Shown here piece by piece: positions 25,097 to 35,143 of a DNA stretch of 64,000 bases. The stretch spans positions 63,058 through 127,057 of the forward strand of contig NZ_BFAQ01000008.1 of assembly GCF_002933855.1 (NCBI RefSeq). The letters run 5' to 3'. The notes under the pieces were generated by a model, which searched no databases, had not been told where the DNA came from, and saw nothing but the letters and a program-made list of their open reading frames with translations. Numbering within the stretch: position 1 is the first letter of the stretch; every line of letters begins with the position of its first letter. The translations under genes were made by a program, and so were the position numbers. The stretch is from Vibrio penaeicida. GTDB lineage: Bacteria > Pseudomonadota > Gammaproteobacteria > Enterobacterales > Vibrionaceae.

Positions 25097-25798
25097 CTAC
25101 CCCTGCCACCGATGATTTACTAGCCTTTGATGAGGATGAAAGCGTACTTTGTAGTTCATGGCCTGACATTCGTCGATTTGATAGCCTAAATACAGCCATT
25201 GCTTGCCGCTTTTTTGGCAGTACTCCAACTGAAGGAGCACGCATAATGTACCAAGAGACAGTTCAGAATGAGGGTTATAAAAGGTGTAAAAAGCGGAAGC
25301 ACAGTTAGACATGACATCAGTCACAGCGACCCCAATCAATTTGCCCTCTTCATAGACATGTAAAAATTGTGTATTGAGCCACTCATTTTGTGCGAAATCG
25401 GAGAAGTCTTGTTTTTTTGGAGGGTACATGCTTCCCTCGCGATGACGCTCAATAATGTACTGTTCGTATACATCAAACCATTCCTCATCGAGCGAATTCT
25501 TCATCTTCCATTCGACGTTTTTCGCCTTGTTCAACAGCCGTTTCTGGCTTTTTGATGGTTTGAAATCTGAGACTGTAACTCTGAGCGATTGGCAGGCATT
25601 ACATTGATCGCACTGAGGTTTATAGATGGCATTCCCACTTCGACGAAACCCATTGGCCATAAGAAGCTCATAACCTGAGCAAGTGTGCAAAACATCATCT
25701 AAAACTACGGCAACGCGTTCCTGATGCTCGTCTAAATAGCTGCAATCATGGGATTCTGTCATCCCAATGCGGATTAGAGTTTGATCTTTCTGATTCAC
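25097..25798 (-). CDS. bpt: Aspartate/glutamate leucyltransferase (bacterial Ate-like)
   Basis: 233 aa. Bpt adds Leu from Leu-tRNA to proteins with N-terminal Asp or Glu, turning a secondary into a primary N-degron. The ATE family N-terminal Cys-rich region (DCSYL, YKPQCDQCNACQSLRV) and the GNAT-like C-terminal part (LYLGYQIDECQAMNYKVRFHPHQ) are intact. It overlaps aat by four bases (ATGA), so the two tRNA-dependent transferases are translationally coupled. Its products are clients of ClpS-ClpA, encoded 1.6-5 kb away. Confidence 0.93.
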   Translation of the reverse strand: MNQKDQTLIRIGMTESHDCSYLDEHQERVAVVLDDVLHTCSGYELLMANGFRRSGNAIYKPQCDQCNACQSLRVTVSDFKPSKSQKRLLNKAKNVEWKMKNSLDEEWFDVYEQYIIERHREGSMYPPKKQDFSDFAQNEWLNTQFLHVYEEGKLIGVAVTDVMSNCASAFYTFYNPHSELSLGTLCVLLQLEYCQKSGKQWLYLGYQIDECQAMNYKVRFHPHQRLVNHRWQG

Positions 25799-26520
25799 GA
25801 CAACTCCCCTGAAATCGGACTTTCAAGTATTTGGGGGTGGTAGCATTGCTTAGATACGTTTTTTGTTTTTAGAATTTCCAACATATCAATAAAATCAGCT
25901 CGGCTACATTCAGCAGCCCCCAAAGATTGCAAATGGGCATTCATTAACTGGCAATCAATCAACGCTCCTCCATTACGTTGAAAATGTTGGCAAAAATGCC
26001 AGAGAGCCACTTTTGATGCATTTGGCTGTATGCTAAACATAGACTCTCCGCAAAAGACTTGTCCAATTTCCACCCCATATAATCCACCTACAATCTGACC
26101 TTTGAGCCAAACTTCCACGGAATGAACATGGCCCAGTGACGCCAGACGTTTATAGGCATCTCTCATTTCTTCAACCAGCCAAGTCTCTTCAGGTGACCTT
26201 GTTTCTGCGCACAAAGTAATAACCTCTTTGGTCGCTTTGTTAATGGACACTTCATAACCCGATTTGCGAAAATATTTTTTGAGACTTTTCGCGGGTTTGA
26301 ATGTCTTAGGATCGAAGGTTGCACGAATGCTAGGACTCCACCACAAAATAGGTTCATTGTGGCTATACCAAGGAAAAATGCCTTGCTGGTATGCTGAAAG
26401 TAGTCGGTCGGGATGAAGGTCTCCACCCATTGCCATCAAGCCATCAGGGTTGTCCAATGCTTCTTTGGTTGAGGGAAAGCTTTGTCGATCGGTGCTAAGT
26501 TCAGGTAGAAAAATCTTCAT
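25795..26520 (-). CDS. aat: Leucyl/phenylalanyl-tRNA-protein transferase
   Basis: 241 aa. Aat places Leu or Phe on N-terminal Lys or Arg, creating primary N-degrons. The family core is plain: FPSTKEALDNPDGLMAMGGDL, YQQGIFPWYSHNEPILWWSPSIR, GGLYGVEIGQVFCGESMFS and ALIDCQLMNAHLQSLGA. It is divergent from the glycine-zipper gene, with only 34 bp between the starts, so the two promoters overlap or share the gap. It forms an operon with bpt. Confidence 0.95.
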   Translation of the reverse strand: MKIFLPELSTDRQSFPSTKEALDNPDGLMAMGGDLHPDRLLSAYQQGIFPWYSHNEPILWWSPSIRATFDPKTFKPAKSLKKYFRKSGYEVSINKATKEVITLCAETRSPEETWLVEEMRDAYKRLASLGHVHSVEVWLKGQIVGGLYGVEIGQVFCGESMFSIQPNASKVALWHFCQHFQRNGGALIDCQLMNAHLQSLGAAECSRADFIDMLEILKTKNVSKQCYHPQILESPISGELS

Positions 26521-26554
26521 ATCAACTATTTTGGCAGAATTTGGAGGAATTATA

Positions 26555-27010
26555 ATGAGAAAAATATTGCTAATGTTATTAATTATTCCTGTTTTTGTGC
26601 AGGCTGAATACCAAAGAAATCAGGCAAGAACCGTAAATGAAGTGGTTTATGGCAAAGTGGACAGTATTCGTTATATTACCGAGCAGCAGATTGTAGAGTC
26701 AAAATCCAATGGTTGGCAAACATTGGCTGGCGCAACAATAGGTGGGTTGATTGGACACCAATTTGGCGGTGGGACGGGTAAGCAAGTTGCCACTGTAGTG
26801 GGTGCGGTTGCAGGCGCTGGTATCGCGCATGACAAGTCTAATCAGATTTACAGGATAGATCATAAATTAGTTGAAATTCTGATAGATACAGATAAAGGGG
26901 AGCTCGTCAATGTGATACAAGATGTTGACTCCAATATGCTATTTCAACGCGGAGACTCGGTTAGAATTTTGTACTTTGATAACGGCGTTCGGGTAGACAT
27001 TGCTTACTAA
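26555..27010 (+). CDS. Glycine-zipper 2TM-type envelope protein
   Basis: 151 aa from the ATG at 26555, which follows TTGGAGGAA; the frame extends upstream into aat but is not coding there. A signal peptide (MRKILLMLLIIPVFVQA) precedes a glycine-zipper segment around residues 60-90 (LAGATIGGLIGHQFGGGTGKQ and VVGAVAGAGIAHD), the Rick_17kDa_Anti/SlyB-like pattern of outer-membrane proteins, then a beta-rich tail. There is no lipobox Cys, so it is exported rather than lipidated. Function unknown; relatives have been linked to envelope integrity. Confidence 0.78.
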   Translation: MRKILLMLLIIPVFVQAEYQRNQARTVNEVVYGKVDSIRYITEQQIVESKSNGWQTLAGATIGGLIGHQFGGGTGKQVATVVGAVAGAGIAHDKSNQIYRIDHKLVEILIDTDKGELVNVIQDVDSNMLFQRGDSVRILYFDNGVRVDIAY

Positions 27011-27161
27011 GGTGTTTCCCTATTAAGTTCGCTGAAATTAAAAGCATGTTTGTAAGGCTAACAGGTGCTAGCAAAGCACTCTGTTTTTGGTTAGTCTGCA
27101 AGTACGAAAAATAAAAACTCGCACTCGGATGTGTGAGACTATGCAGGAATAATCAACATCA

Positions 27162-28442
27162 ATGGAAAGCCTTACGTTACAACCCATTTCTCTCGTTTCT
27201 GGTGAGGTTAACTTACCTGGTTCAAAAAGTGTTTCAAACCGTGCCCTTCTATTAGCCGCTTTGGCTTCTGGTAAAACTCGACTAACCAATTTGTTGGACA
27301 GTGATGACATTCGCCATATGCTGAATGCATTGACGAAGCTAGGTGTGAGTTATCAGCTTTCAGACAACAACACCGTCTGTGAAGTGGAAGGGCTAGGCAG
27401 CAGTTTTACTGTTGAAAATGCTCAGGAACTATTTTTAGGAAACGCGGGAACTGCAATGCGCCCACTGGCGGCAGCGTTGTGTTTGGGGAGCGGAGAGTAT
27501 GTACTTACTGGCGAACCAAGAATGAAAGAGCGACCAATTGGTCATTTAGTCGATGCGCTTAAGACTGCCGGTGCAGATATTGAATACCTTGAGAATGAAA
27601 ACTACCCACCTTTGAAAATTAAAGGTACTGGGCTAAAAGGTGGCACTGTAAAAATAGATGGGTCGATTTCAAGCCAGTTTTTAACCGCGTTTCTAATGTC
27701 AGCACCTCTTGCAGAAGGTGACATTAAAATTGATATTATTGGTGAGCTTGTTTCCAAGCCGTATATCGATATCACACTGCATATTATGAAGCAGTTTGGT
27801 GTGGGTGTTGTCAATAATAATTACCAATCCTTTGTTGTTCCAGCAGGACAGTCTTATAAGGCACCAGGCGACTTCTTAGTGGAAGGCGATGCGTCTTCTG
27901 CCTCTTACTTCCTTGCCGCAGCAGCGATAAAAGGTGGTGAGATTAAGGTAACTGGTATTGGTAGAAACAGCATTCAAGGCGACATTCAGTTTGCTGACGC
28001 GCTTGAAAAAATGGGTGCTGAAATAGAGTGGGGCGATGATTATGTCGTGTCTCGCCGAGGTGAGTTGAAAGCTGTGGACTTAGATTTTAACCACATACCT
28101 GATGCCGCTATGACTATCGCAACGGCAGCGCTATTTGCGGAAGGTACAACGGCTATTCGCAATGTCTATAACTGGCGCGTGAAGGAAACGGATCGATTGT
28201 CTGCGATGGCAACAGAGCTGCGTAAAGTAGGGGCGGAAGTGGAAGAAGGTGAAGATTACATCACCATTACACCAACGCCTAATCTTAAGCATGCAGCCAT
28301 TGATACATACGATGATCATCGTATGGCTATGTGCTTCTCTTTGGTTGCGCTAAGCGATACGCCAGTGACGATTAACGACCCTAAATGCACATCAAAAACC
28401 TTCCCAGATTACTTTGAGAAATTGGCTGGTTTAAGTCAATAA
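27162..28442 (+). CDS. aroA: 3-phosphoshikimate 1-carboxyvinyltransferase (EPSP synthase)
   Basis: 426 aa, full length. AroA condenses shikimate 3-phosphate with phosphoenolpyruvate in chorismate synthesis. Visible are [18 protein letters not shown], the class I motif [11 protein letters not shown] and the C-terminal [11 protein letters not shown] and [11 protein letters not shown] segments. The NAGTAMRP pattern is that of glyphosate-sensitive class I enzymes. Single gene with a strong terminator. Confidence 0.97.
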   Translation: MESLTLQPISLVSGEVNLPGSKSVSNRALLLAALASGKTRLTNLLDSDDIRHMLNALTKLGVSYQLSDNNTVCEVEGLGSSFTVENAQELFLGNAGTAMRPLAAALCLGSGEYVLTGEPRMKERPIGHLVDALKTAGADIEYLENENYPPLKIKGTGLKGGTVKIDGSISSQFLTAFLMSAPLAEGDIKIDIIGELVSKPYIDITLHIMKQFGVGVVNNNYQSFVVPAGQSYKAPGDFLVEGDASSASYFLAAAAIKGGEIKVTGIGRNSIQGDIQFADALEKMGAEIEWGDDYVVSRRGELKAVDLDFNHIPDAAMTIATAALFAEGTTAIRNVYNWRVKETDRLSAMATELRKVGAEVEEGEDYITITPTPNLKHAAIDTYDDHRMAMCFSLVALSDTPVTINDPKCTSKTFPDYFEKLAGLSQ

Positions 28443-28460
28443 CTTGAGTGTATTTGATAT

Positions 28461-28490
28461 AGCCTCAGCAATGTTGCTGAGGCTTTTTTT
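28461..28490 (+). terminator. Terminator of aroA
   Basis: AGCCTCAGCAA-TG-TTGCTGAGGCT followed by seven T's. The T run touches the stop of yciN on the other strand, so yciN ends within this structure. Confidence 0.9.
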
Positions 28491-28734
28491 ATTCTAACGT
28501 AAATTCTTTGGATAACTGATGGGCAAGCAACTTAAACATATTGAAGACGGCGGGCGTTCGCTCACTTGGGAGCCCTTGTTCATCTAAAAAGTATTCACCT
28601 TTGAATATCAACACATCATCTTTTTCTATAACGGAATCTGCGCGCATCCCTTCTACATATTCTTCGTGTTCTTGGATAATGCTGTTGGCGATGAGAAGTA
28701 AGTCAAACTCTGAAATACTTTTTTTGGAACTCAT
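28489..28734 (-). CDS. yciN: YciN family protein (DUF2498)
   Basis: 81 aa, close to E. coli YciN in sequence (ANSIIQEHEEYVEGM, VLIFKGEYFLDEQGLPSERTPAVFNMFKLLAHQLS) and in position beside topA. Function is unknown. It is transcribed away from topA. Its stop lies in the aroA terminator, and the same hairpin read on this strand has an A-rich, not T-rich, downstream side. Confidence 0.88.
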   Translation of the reverse strand: MSSKKSISEFDLLLIANSIIQEHEEYVEGMRADSVIEKDDVLIFKGEYFLDEQGLPSERTPAVFNMFKLLAHQLSKEFTLE

Positions 28735-28755
28735 AGAGACCTCTAATATAGGTTA

Positions 28756-28765
28756 CTTGGGTATA
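28756..28765. repeat. Half-copy of the CTTGGGTATA repeat
   Basis: CTTGGGTATA directly upstream of yciN matches one arm of the inverted repeat at 63126-63160. The rest of the 440-bp yciN/topA gap is A+T rich; topA promoters should lie here but none is clear enough to call. Confidence 0.3.
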
Positions 28766-29177
28766 TCGATATGGCATAAATTAGCCTGAATTTTGGAAAG
28801 GTTAACTTGTTTTGGCTCAAATGAGGTGAACAATTTTCTTTTTTCTACCGTATTTCGATGTTGTTGCAGAGATACAGCAATGTGAAATCGTCTCTTTTTT
28901 GTGAGCCATTACAGAAATCCACCATTTTCTCTAGTCTACGACTAATCTCATGATTACTATGTGCGCATTTTTCACGGGGCACATATGCGTTTAAAACGTT
29001 TGAGACCCTTTGCGAGACCAGTTTTTTGATTGACCATATGTCGACCACTCAGAATTGAAATGTAAAAAACTGGTTGACCTTCTTATAAACTCGCACAATA
29101 GTAAAAAAAGAAGCAATGAGCCAGTATGGCGTGCGCTAATTGATGCGCAATCGAATTTGAGGACGTTTGAGTCAGTT

Positions 29178-31808
29178 ATGGGTAAATCTCTCGTTATAGT
29201 GGAGTCACCTGCCAAGGCAAAGACTATTAATAAGTACCTTGGTAAAGACTATATAGTTAAGTCGAGCGTAGGACACGTACGTGATCTTCCTACTGCTGGA
29301 CAAAGTACTGGCACAAAGAAAGCGGCAGCTGTGTCGACAAAAGGTATGAGCGCTGAAGAAAAAGCGCGCATCAAGAAAGAAAAAGATCGTAAAGCTCTGA
29401 TCAAAAAAATGGGTATCAACCCATATAAAGAGTGGGAAGCGAATTACCAAATTCTGCCAGGCAAAGAAAAAGTTGTATCCGAATTGCAGAAACTGGCAAA
29501 AGACGCTGAACACGTTTATCTCGCAACCGATTTGGACCGTGAAGGAGAAGCTATTGCGTGGCACCTTCGCGAGATCATCGGCGGCGATGAAGAACGTTAC
29601 AAGCGAGTTGTATTTAATGAAATTACTAAGAATGCGATTCAGCAAGCATTTGAAACTCCTGGTGAGCTAAACCAGGATGGGGTAAATGCACAACAAGCAC
29701 GTCGTTTCATGGACAGGGTTGTGGGCTTTATGGTCTCACCTCTGCTTTGGAAAAAAGTGGCACGTGGTTTGTCTGCTGGTCGAGTTCAGTCTGTTGCAGT
29801 TAAGCTTCTGGTTGAGCGTGAGCGTGAAATCAACGCCTTCATTCCTGAAGAGTTTTGGGATATCCATGCTGATACCAAGACAGCAGATAAAACAGATTTT
29901 CGTCTGCAAGTGGCACAGAAAAATGGCGAGGCATTCAAGCCTGTCAATGAAACACAAGCCAGTGCAGCGGTTTCTGATTTAGAAAACGCAAAATATGAAG
30001 TATGTAAGCGCGAAGACCGTCCTACGAAAAGTAAACCTTCTGCTCCGTACATTACCTCGACACTGCAACAAGCTGCGAGTACTCGGTTAGGTTACGGTGT
30101 TAAGAAAACCATGATGTTAGCTCAGCGTCTCTACGAAGCTGGTTACATCACCTACATGCGTACAGATTCGACCAACTTAAGCTCTGAAGCCGTCGATAAC
30201 TTACGTGGTTTTATTGGCTCTGAATATGGCGATAAATACCTTCCAGCGAAGCCAGTTGTTTATGGCAGCAAAGAAGGTGCTCAAGAGGCTCATGAAGCCA
30301 TTCGCCCTTCTAGTGTAGAAGTTAAAGAGCAAGACCTCCAAAGCATGGATAAAGACGCTCACAAGCTTTATCAGTTGATTTGGAATCAATTTGTAGCGTG
30401 TCAAATGACACCTGCTCAATATGACTCGACCACATTGAGCGTAAAAGCTGCAGAATATACGTTGAAAGCAAAAGGGCGAATCCTTAAGTTTGATGGTTGG
30501 ACCCGTGTTCAGCGACCAATGGGTAAGAACGAAGACCAGATACTGCCAGCCGTTCAAATTGGTGATGTTCTTGATCTTGTCGCGTTGGATCCTAAGCAAC
30601 ACTTTACTAAGCCACCTGCTCGTTTCACTGAAGCTGCATTGGTTAAAGAACTCGAAAAACGTGGTATTGGTCGTCCTTCGACTTACGCTTCTATCATTTC
30701 TACGATTCAGGATCGTGGTTATGTCAAAGTGGATCAGCGACGTTTCTATGCGGAAAAAATGGGCGAAATCGTCACTGATCGTCTAGACGGTAGCTTTAAC
30801 GATCTGATGAACTATGACTTCACTGCTCGCATGGAAGAAAAGCTCGACCAAATTGCAGAAGGTGATGCTAACTGGAAAGCGGTTCTTGATAACTTTTTCA
30901 CCGACTTCACAGGTGATCTTGAGAAGGCAGAACTGGAAGAAGACCTAGGGGGCATGCGTCCTAACAGTATCGTGTTAACGGACATAGAATGTCCGACGTG
31001 TTCCCGCCCTATGGGGATTCGTACCGCGTCTACGGGTGTTTTCTTGGGTTGTTCTGGTTATGCATTACCACCAAAAGAGCGCTGTAAAACCACCATTAAC
31101 TTAGGTGACGAAGAGGGCATCATCAATGTTCTAGAAGAGGACGTTGAAACCGCCGCACTACGCGCTAAAAAGCGTTGTCCTAAGTGTGAAACTGCGATGG
31201 ATGCGTACCTCATTGACGACAAACGTAAAATGCACGTTTGTGGTAACAATCCAAATTGTGATGGTTACTTAGTCGAGCACGGTGAGTTTAAAGTGAAAGG
31301 CTACGATGGACCGCTTGTTGAATGTGACAAATGTGGTTCAGACATGGTTCTCAAGAATGGTCGCTTTGGCAAATATATGGACTGTACGAGTGAAGACTGT
31401 AAGAACACTCGTAAGATTTTGAAAAATGGTGAAGTTGCACCACCGAAAGAAGATCCAGTGCATTTCCCTGAACTGCCGTGTGAAAACTCAGATGCGTACT
31501 TTGTCTTACGTGATGGGGCTTCAGGCTTGTTTATGGCCGCGAGCAATTTCCCTAAATCGCGCGAAACACGTGCACCTCTAGTTGAAGAGTTAGTTCGATT
31601 TGAGGATCGCTTATCGCCAAAGTTTAAATACTTGACGACGGCACCTACTCACGATCCAGATGGACGCCCAACCGTTGTGCGCTTTAGTCGAAAGTCGAAA
31701 GAGAACTACGTGCGCTCTGAAGTGGATGGAAAACCATCAGGTTGGACTGGTTTATACATTGATGGTAAATGGGAAATTACCGACAAGCGTAAAAAGCCAA
31801 AATCCTAA
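29178..31808 (+). CDS. topA: DNA topoisomerase I
   Basis: 876 aa from the ATG at 29178 ([16 protein letters not shown]); the frame extends upstream to 29055 without family similarity. It is a type IA enzyme that relaxes negative supercoils. It has an N-terminal TOPRIM domain ([28 protein letters not shown]) and the active-site Tyr326 in [11 protein letters not shown]. Three C4 zinc ribbons sit in the C-terminal third (CPTCSRPMG...[10 protein letters not shown]...[16 protein letters not shown]...C), then a C-terminal ssDNA-binding part. The insert rich in Lys after [14 protein letters not shown] is usual in Vibrio/enterics. Terminator at 31832. Confidence 0.97.
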   Translation: MGKSLVIVESPAKAKTINKYLGKDYIVKSSVGHVRDLPTAGQSTGTKKAAAVSTKGMSAEEKARIKKEKDRKALIKKMGINPYKEWEANYQILPGKEKVVSELQKLAKDAEHVYLATDLDREGEAIAWHLREIIGGDEERYKRVVFNEITKNAIQQAFETPGELNQDGVNAQQARRFMDRVVGFMVSPLLWKKVARGLSAGRVQSVAVKLLVEREREINAFIPEEFWDIHADTKTADKTDFRLQVAQKNGEAFKPVNETQASAAVSDLENAKYEVCKREDRPTKSKPSAPYITSTLQQAASTRLGYGVKKTMMLAQRLYEAGYITYMRTDSTNLSSEAVDNLRGFIGSEYGDKYLPAKPVVYGSKEGAQEAHEAIRPSSVEVKEQDLQSMDKDAHKLYQLIWNQFVACQMTPAQYDSTTLSVKAAEYTLKAKGRILKFDGWTRVQRPMGKNEDQILPAVQIGDVLDLVALDPKQHFTKPPARFTEAALVKELEKRGIGRPSTYASIISTIQDRGYVKVDQRRFYAEKMGEIVTDRLDGSFNDLMNYDFTARMEEKLDQIAEGDANWKAVLDNFFTDFTGDLEKAELEEDLGGMRPNSIVLTDIECPTCSRPMGIRTASTGVFLGCSGYALPPKERCKTTINLGDEEGIINVLEEDVETAALRAKKRCPKCETAMDAYLIDDKRKMHVCGNNPNCDGYLVEHGEFKVKGYDGPLVECDKCGSDMVLKNGRFGKYMDCTSEDCKNTRKILKNGEVAPPKEDPVHFPELPCENSDAYFVLRDGASGLFMAASNFPKSRETRAPLVEELVRFEDRLSPKFKYLTTAPTHDPDGRPTVVRFSRKSKENYVRSEVDGKPSGWTGLYIDGKWEITDKRKKPKS

Positions 31809-31831
31809 TTAGTTAAAAAATAGAATATTAC

Positions 31832-31855
31832 GGCAGCCTATCGGCTGCCTTTTTC
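31832..31855 (+). terminator. Terminator of topA
   Basis: GGCAGCC-TATC-GGCTGCC followed by five T's. Confidence 0.88.
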
Positions 31856-31998
31856 GTTTCTTATTTGACGAAAGTATGATTATTGCTAACACTTAAAACT
31901 TGATGGTTATATGCAACCGATACTTCAAATTAAAATAAAATCAAGCTCGAGAGAAAGTAAATGACCAGTTAGTTTTTACTGTTGGGTGGGAGAAGATA

Positions 31999-34698
31999 TT
32001 GAGGCTTAAAGCACGATTGTTGTTAATTACAGCAATTGGACTGATTCCTGCTATTGTACTTATGGCAGCAAACTCTTGGTGGCAATTTATTCAAGAAAAG
32101 TCGACAGTGGAACGCTGGGCTTCAGGTGCTGCTGAGCAATTAGTCAGAGAGCAAGCTTTAACTCTGTCAGAATCAGAGCGCTTCTTAAATACCATCAGTT
32201 ACTCTTATGAAACACTTATCGATAACAAGGTGCAATGCCAAGATGTGCTTCGCCATTGGCTAAAACTGAGTCCATATTTTTCTAACCTCATTATTTCTTC
32301 ACCAAATGCTGCTCAAAGTTGTCAGACTACAAACATACGCAATGACATCGATGTCGTAGTGAATCAAATTTATGTTCAGCAAGCCATATTGAATCAAAAG
32401 TTATCAATTGGTGAAGTCTTGTCTGGCACTCTAGTAGATAAACCCTTTTTACAAGTTGCCTACCCTTTAGGGGTGTTTAATGAAGGTAGCCGAGCGGCAA
32501 TTGTTGGCGAGCTTTCATTTGATTGGTGGCAAAATAAATTGTTGCAAATGGATATTCCTTATAGTGCATCCATTAATTTGGTAGATATCCACCAAAACGT
32601 ATTGGCAACAAATGGGCTAAAGCCAGAAAATGTCATATCCGAAGAGCGCCTAAAAATTGAAATAAAGCGAGCATTGTTTCCTAATATTCCTTCCTCCCCA
32701 AAGATCGTGATATCCCTTTCTTCTAGGGGCTTCTCTCAAGTTGTTTTTGAAAACTTAGTTGGAAACATTCTGTTTTTAGTATTTGGTTATTTGATGGCTA
32801 TCGCCATAATTTGGTGGGGCTTTTCGAGTACCGTTTTAAAACCTGTTTTTGAGCTATTAAGAAGAAGTAAACAATATGTCGATGATTTTTCTTCAGGAGC
32901 GCCCGCAAAGCTCGATGAGTTAGAAGGTTTTTGTGAGCAATTTGATCGTGTTCTAAGAGAGCAGGACGACTTAAAACACCAACTTATTGAGCAAGGTGCC
33001 CATCTTAATCAAGCATACAATCGTTTAAATAGCTTATTGGATAATTCACCGTTTGGGGTGGTTGAATGGGACACAAACCTCAGAATTCAAAGGTGGTCGA
33101 CACTATGTGAAACCATATTCCAGCTAGAGCTAGATGAAGTGGAAGGTAGAAAAATTAGCCAACTGCCTGTTCTTCTAAAACGGCATATGTGGTCCATTGA
33201 GCCGTTTTTGAAGCTCTATCAACACGGTAAAGACAGCAGTAAACGCATCGAGGTTGGTTATCGTGATGATCTTGGGGGTGAAAAAATCCTTAAGTGGTGT
33301 TTTTCCGCAATCTATGACGATGCTGGCGATCTGTCGAGCATATTAGGGCTTTTTGAAAATGTAACGCAACATGCTGAGTATCAACGAGAACTTGAGTATC
33401 ACGCACGTTACGACAGCCTGACTGGGCTACCTAACCGCTATTCTGCCTTACAGCTTATCTCTGACCGCCTTACGAAGGAGGTAGAGTTCTCAGTCGCGTT
33501 GCTAGACATAAAAGGGTTTAAACTGGTTAATGACCATTATGGACATGAATTTGGCGATATGCTTTTGGTCGAGTTATCTGAGCGTATTAGTGAAAAATTA
33601 CAAAGAGACGAAGGGTTTGCGAGATGGGGAGGGAACGAGTTTATCTATGTTCTTCCGTTTGTAGGCGAAGCGCGAGTGAATACGCGGCTGGAGGAGTTGA
33701 TAAGCGAAATTGCACGCCCAATCGAACTCGGAACTAGCACTTATTCGACTCAAATAAATTGTGGGGTAACGTTATCCGACAAACCTGTAGAATCCCCCTC
33801 TGAACTGATTCGCCTTGCGGATTTGGCCATATTTTTTGGTAAAAAGGAGAAAAACAAAGCGATTAACTTCTATCAACCCTCAATGTCTGAGATTGGAAGC
33901 GCTCAGTTTGAAACAGAAAGCGAGTTAAGGCGCGCAATTACCAATAATGAGTTCAAGCTGGTGTATCAACCAATCCTTAATAATCAGTCACATTTGATCG
34001 AGTCAGCCGAGGCTTTAGTCCGATGGAACCACCCGGAAAAAGGGCTGATCCCACCTTCCCATTTTATACCTGTGGCCGAGGATTCAGGTCTGATTATAGA
34101 AATAGGAAACTGGGTTTTAGAGCAAGCCATATCTCAATTGAAAGTTTGGCTAGATGAAGGGTTAGGGATTAAAGACATTGCTGTTAACTTATCCGCTCTT
34201 CAAATTAATGACGCAGGCTTTGTATCAAATATCGAAGAAATACTAGAACGCTACAAACTCCCTCCACAACACCTCACACTGGAAGTCACCGAAACGTCAT
34301 TATTAGCAAGTTATACTGATGTCATTACGAAAATAGGACAACTAAAAGATTTAGGAATAAAAATTGCACTGGATGATTTTGGAACGGGTTATTCAAGCCT
34401 AAGTTATTTGAATGAATTACCACTGACAAAATTAAAAATTGACCGCTCATTTGTGGCAAGAATCGATGAACCTCAAGAGCCAACTGTATTGTTAGATGCG
34501 ATTATTTCTATCGCACATAACATGGGTTTAAGTATCGTGGCGGAGGGAATCGAAACACTATCTCAATACGAGTATTTGGAAGCAAAACAGTGTGAATTTA
34601 GCCAAGGCTATTACTTTAGTCCACCTATTGATGCTAATTCGTTTCAAGCATTACTTGCACAAAAACTGTGCACCAATGCACCAGTAAAAAACAATTAG
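31999..34698 (+). CDS. Membrane GGDEF-EAL protein with degenerate GGNEF, probable c-di-GMP phosphodiesterase
   Basis: 899 aa with a TTG start at 31999, eight bases after GGGAG; the first membrane helix begins at once, which supports this start. Layout: membrane helix (about 6-24), periplasmic domain to about 250, second helix (NILFLVFGYLMAIAIIWWGF), a HAMP/linker, a PAS-like segment (about 345-460), GGDEF (about 470-625) and EAL (about 640-890). The GGDEF signature reads GGNEF (544-548), so cyclase activity is doubtful. The EAL domain keeps EAL (671-673), DDFGTGYSS, KIDRSF, EGIET and QGYYFS, so it should hydrolyse c-di-GMP. A c-di-GMP riboswitch lies about 5 kb downstream. Single gene. Confidence 0.88.
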   Translation: MRLKARLLLITAIGLIPAIVLMAANSWWQFIQEKSTVERWASGAAEQLVREQALTLSESERFLNTISYSYETLIDNKVQCQDVLRHWLKLSPYFSNLIISSPNAAQSCQTTNIRNDIDVVVNQIYVQQAILNQKLSIGEVLSGTLVDKPFLQVAYPLGVFNEGSRAAIVGELSFDWWQNKLLQMDIPYSASINLVDIHQNVLATNGLKPENVISEERLKIEIKRALFPNIPSSPKIVISLSSRGFSQVVFENLVGNILFLVFGYLMAIAIIWWGFSSTVLKPVFELLRRSKQYVDDFSSGAPAKLDELEGFCEQFDRVLREQDDLKHQLIEQGAHLNQAYNRLNSLLDNSPFGVVEWDTNLRIQRWSTLCETIFQLELDEVEGRKISQLPVLLKRHMWSIEPFLKLYQHGKDSSKRIEVGYRDDLGGEKILKWCFSAIYDDAGDLSSILGLFENVTQHAEYQRELEYHARYDSLTGLPNRYSALQLISDRLTKEVEFSVALLDIKGFKLVNDHYGHEFGDMLLVELSERISEKLQRDEGFARWGGNEFIYVLPFVGEARVNTRLEELISEIARPIELGTSTYSTQINCGVTLSDKPVESPSELIRLADLAIFFGKKEKNKAINFYQPSMSEIGSAQFETESELRRAITNNEFKLVYQPILNNQSHLIESAEALVRWNHPEKGLIPPSHFIPVAEDSGLIIEIGNWVLEQAISQLKVWLDEGLGIKDIAVNLSALQINDAGFVSNIEEILERYKLPPQHLTLEVTETSLLASYTDVITKIGQLKDLGIKIALDDFGTGYSSLSYLNELPLTKLKIDRSFVARIDEPQEPTVLLDAIISIAHNMGLSIVAEGIETLSQYEYLEAKQCEFSQGYYFSPPIDANSFQALLAQKLCTNAPVKNN

Positions 34699-34717
34699 TT
34701 AACGAATATCTCACAGA

Positions 34718-34733
34718 AAGCAAACGTTTGCTT
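34718..34733. promoter_or_regulatory. Perfect PurR-box-like palindrome
   Basis: AAGCAAACGTTTGCTT is a perfect 16-bp palindrome that fits the E. coli PurR consensus (ANGCAAACGTTTNCNT) at every fixed position. It lies 20 bp past the stop of the GGDEF-EAL gene and 410 bp before glgC; purR itself is 6.4 kb downstream. A second, shorter palindrome, TGCATATGCA, lies near 34780. Which gene it controls is not clear. Confidence 0.6.
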
Positions 34734-35064
34734 GTGGCTGCACAAATGTTGGCATAGATCGCAAAATAATGATTGTAATTGCATATGCATTAAGTTAAAA
34801 ATAAGCTCATAAATCGCACTTCGTAAAGTATAAAAATAAAAGTGCAAGATAATAAATATGAACAATATCAGTATTTTTCGCTTGATTTGCCTGATGGAAT
34901 GATAAAGTTATCACTAGCTTCCATTTCTTAAGACTTACGAATCAGGCTCACTATGTGAGTGGCAGTAATCTCTTCAAGAGATTTTGATTAGGTTGCGCGT
35001 GCGTTACACAAAGTGCGATGCGTGCAATGTTGTGGTTCACTTCGGAGCAGAACACTGTCTCTGC

Positions 35065-35074
35065 ACATGGACGT
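35065..35074 (+). promoter_or_regulatory. Possible CsrA site in the glgC leader
   Basis: ACATGGACGT resembles the CsrA target ACARGGAUGU at 8 of 10 positions, 70 bp before glgC, and the glgC ribosome-binding site (ATGGAG at 35131) also carries GGA. E. coli glgC is repressed by CsrA through similar leader sites. The same leader holds a terminator-like AATCTCT/AGAGATT hairpin (about 34968-34985). Confidence 0.3.
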
Positions 35075-35143
35075 ATGACCAAATAATCGAAACACACGTA
35101 TTTCGTTAGCGAGGTCGTAAACTATAAGATATGGAGATATATA

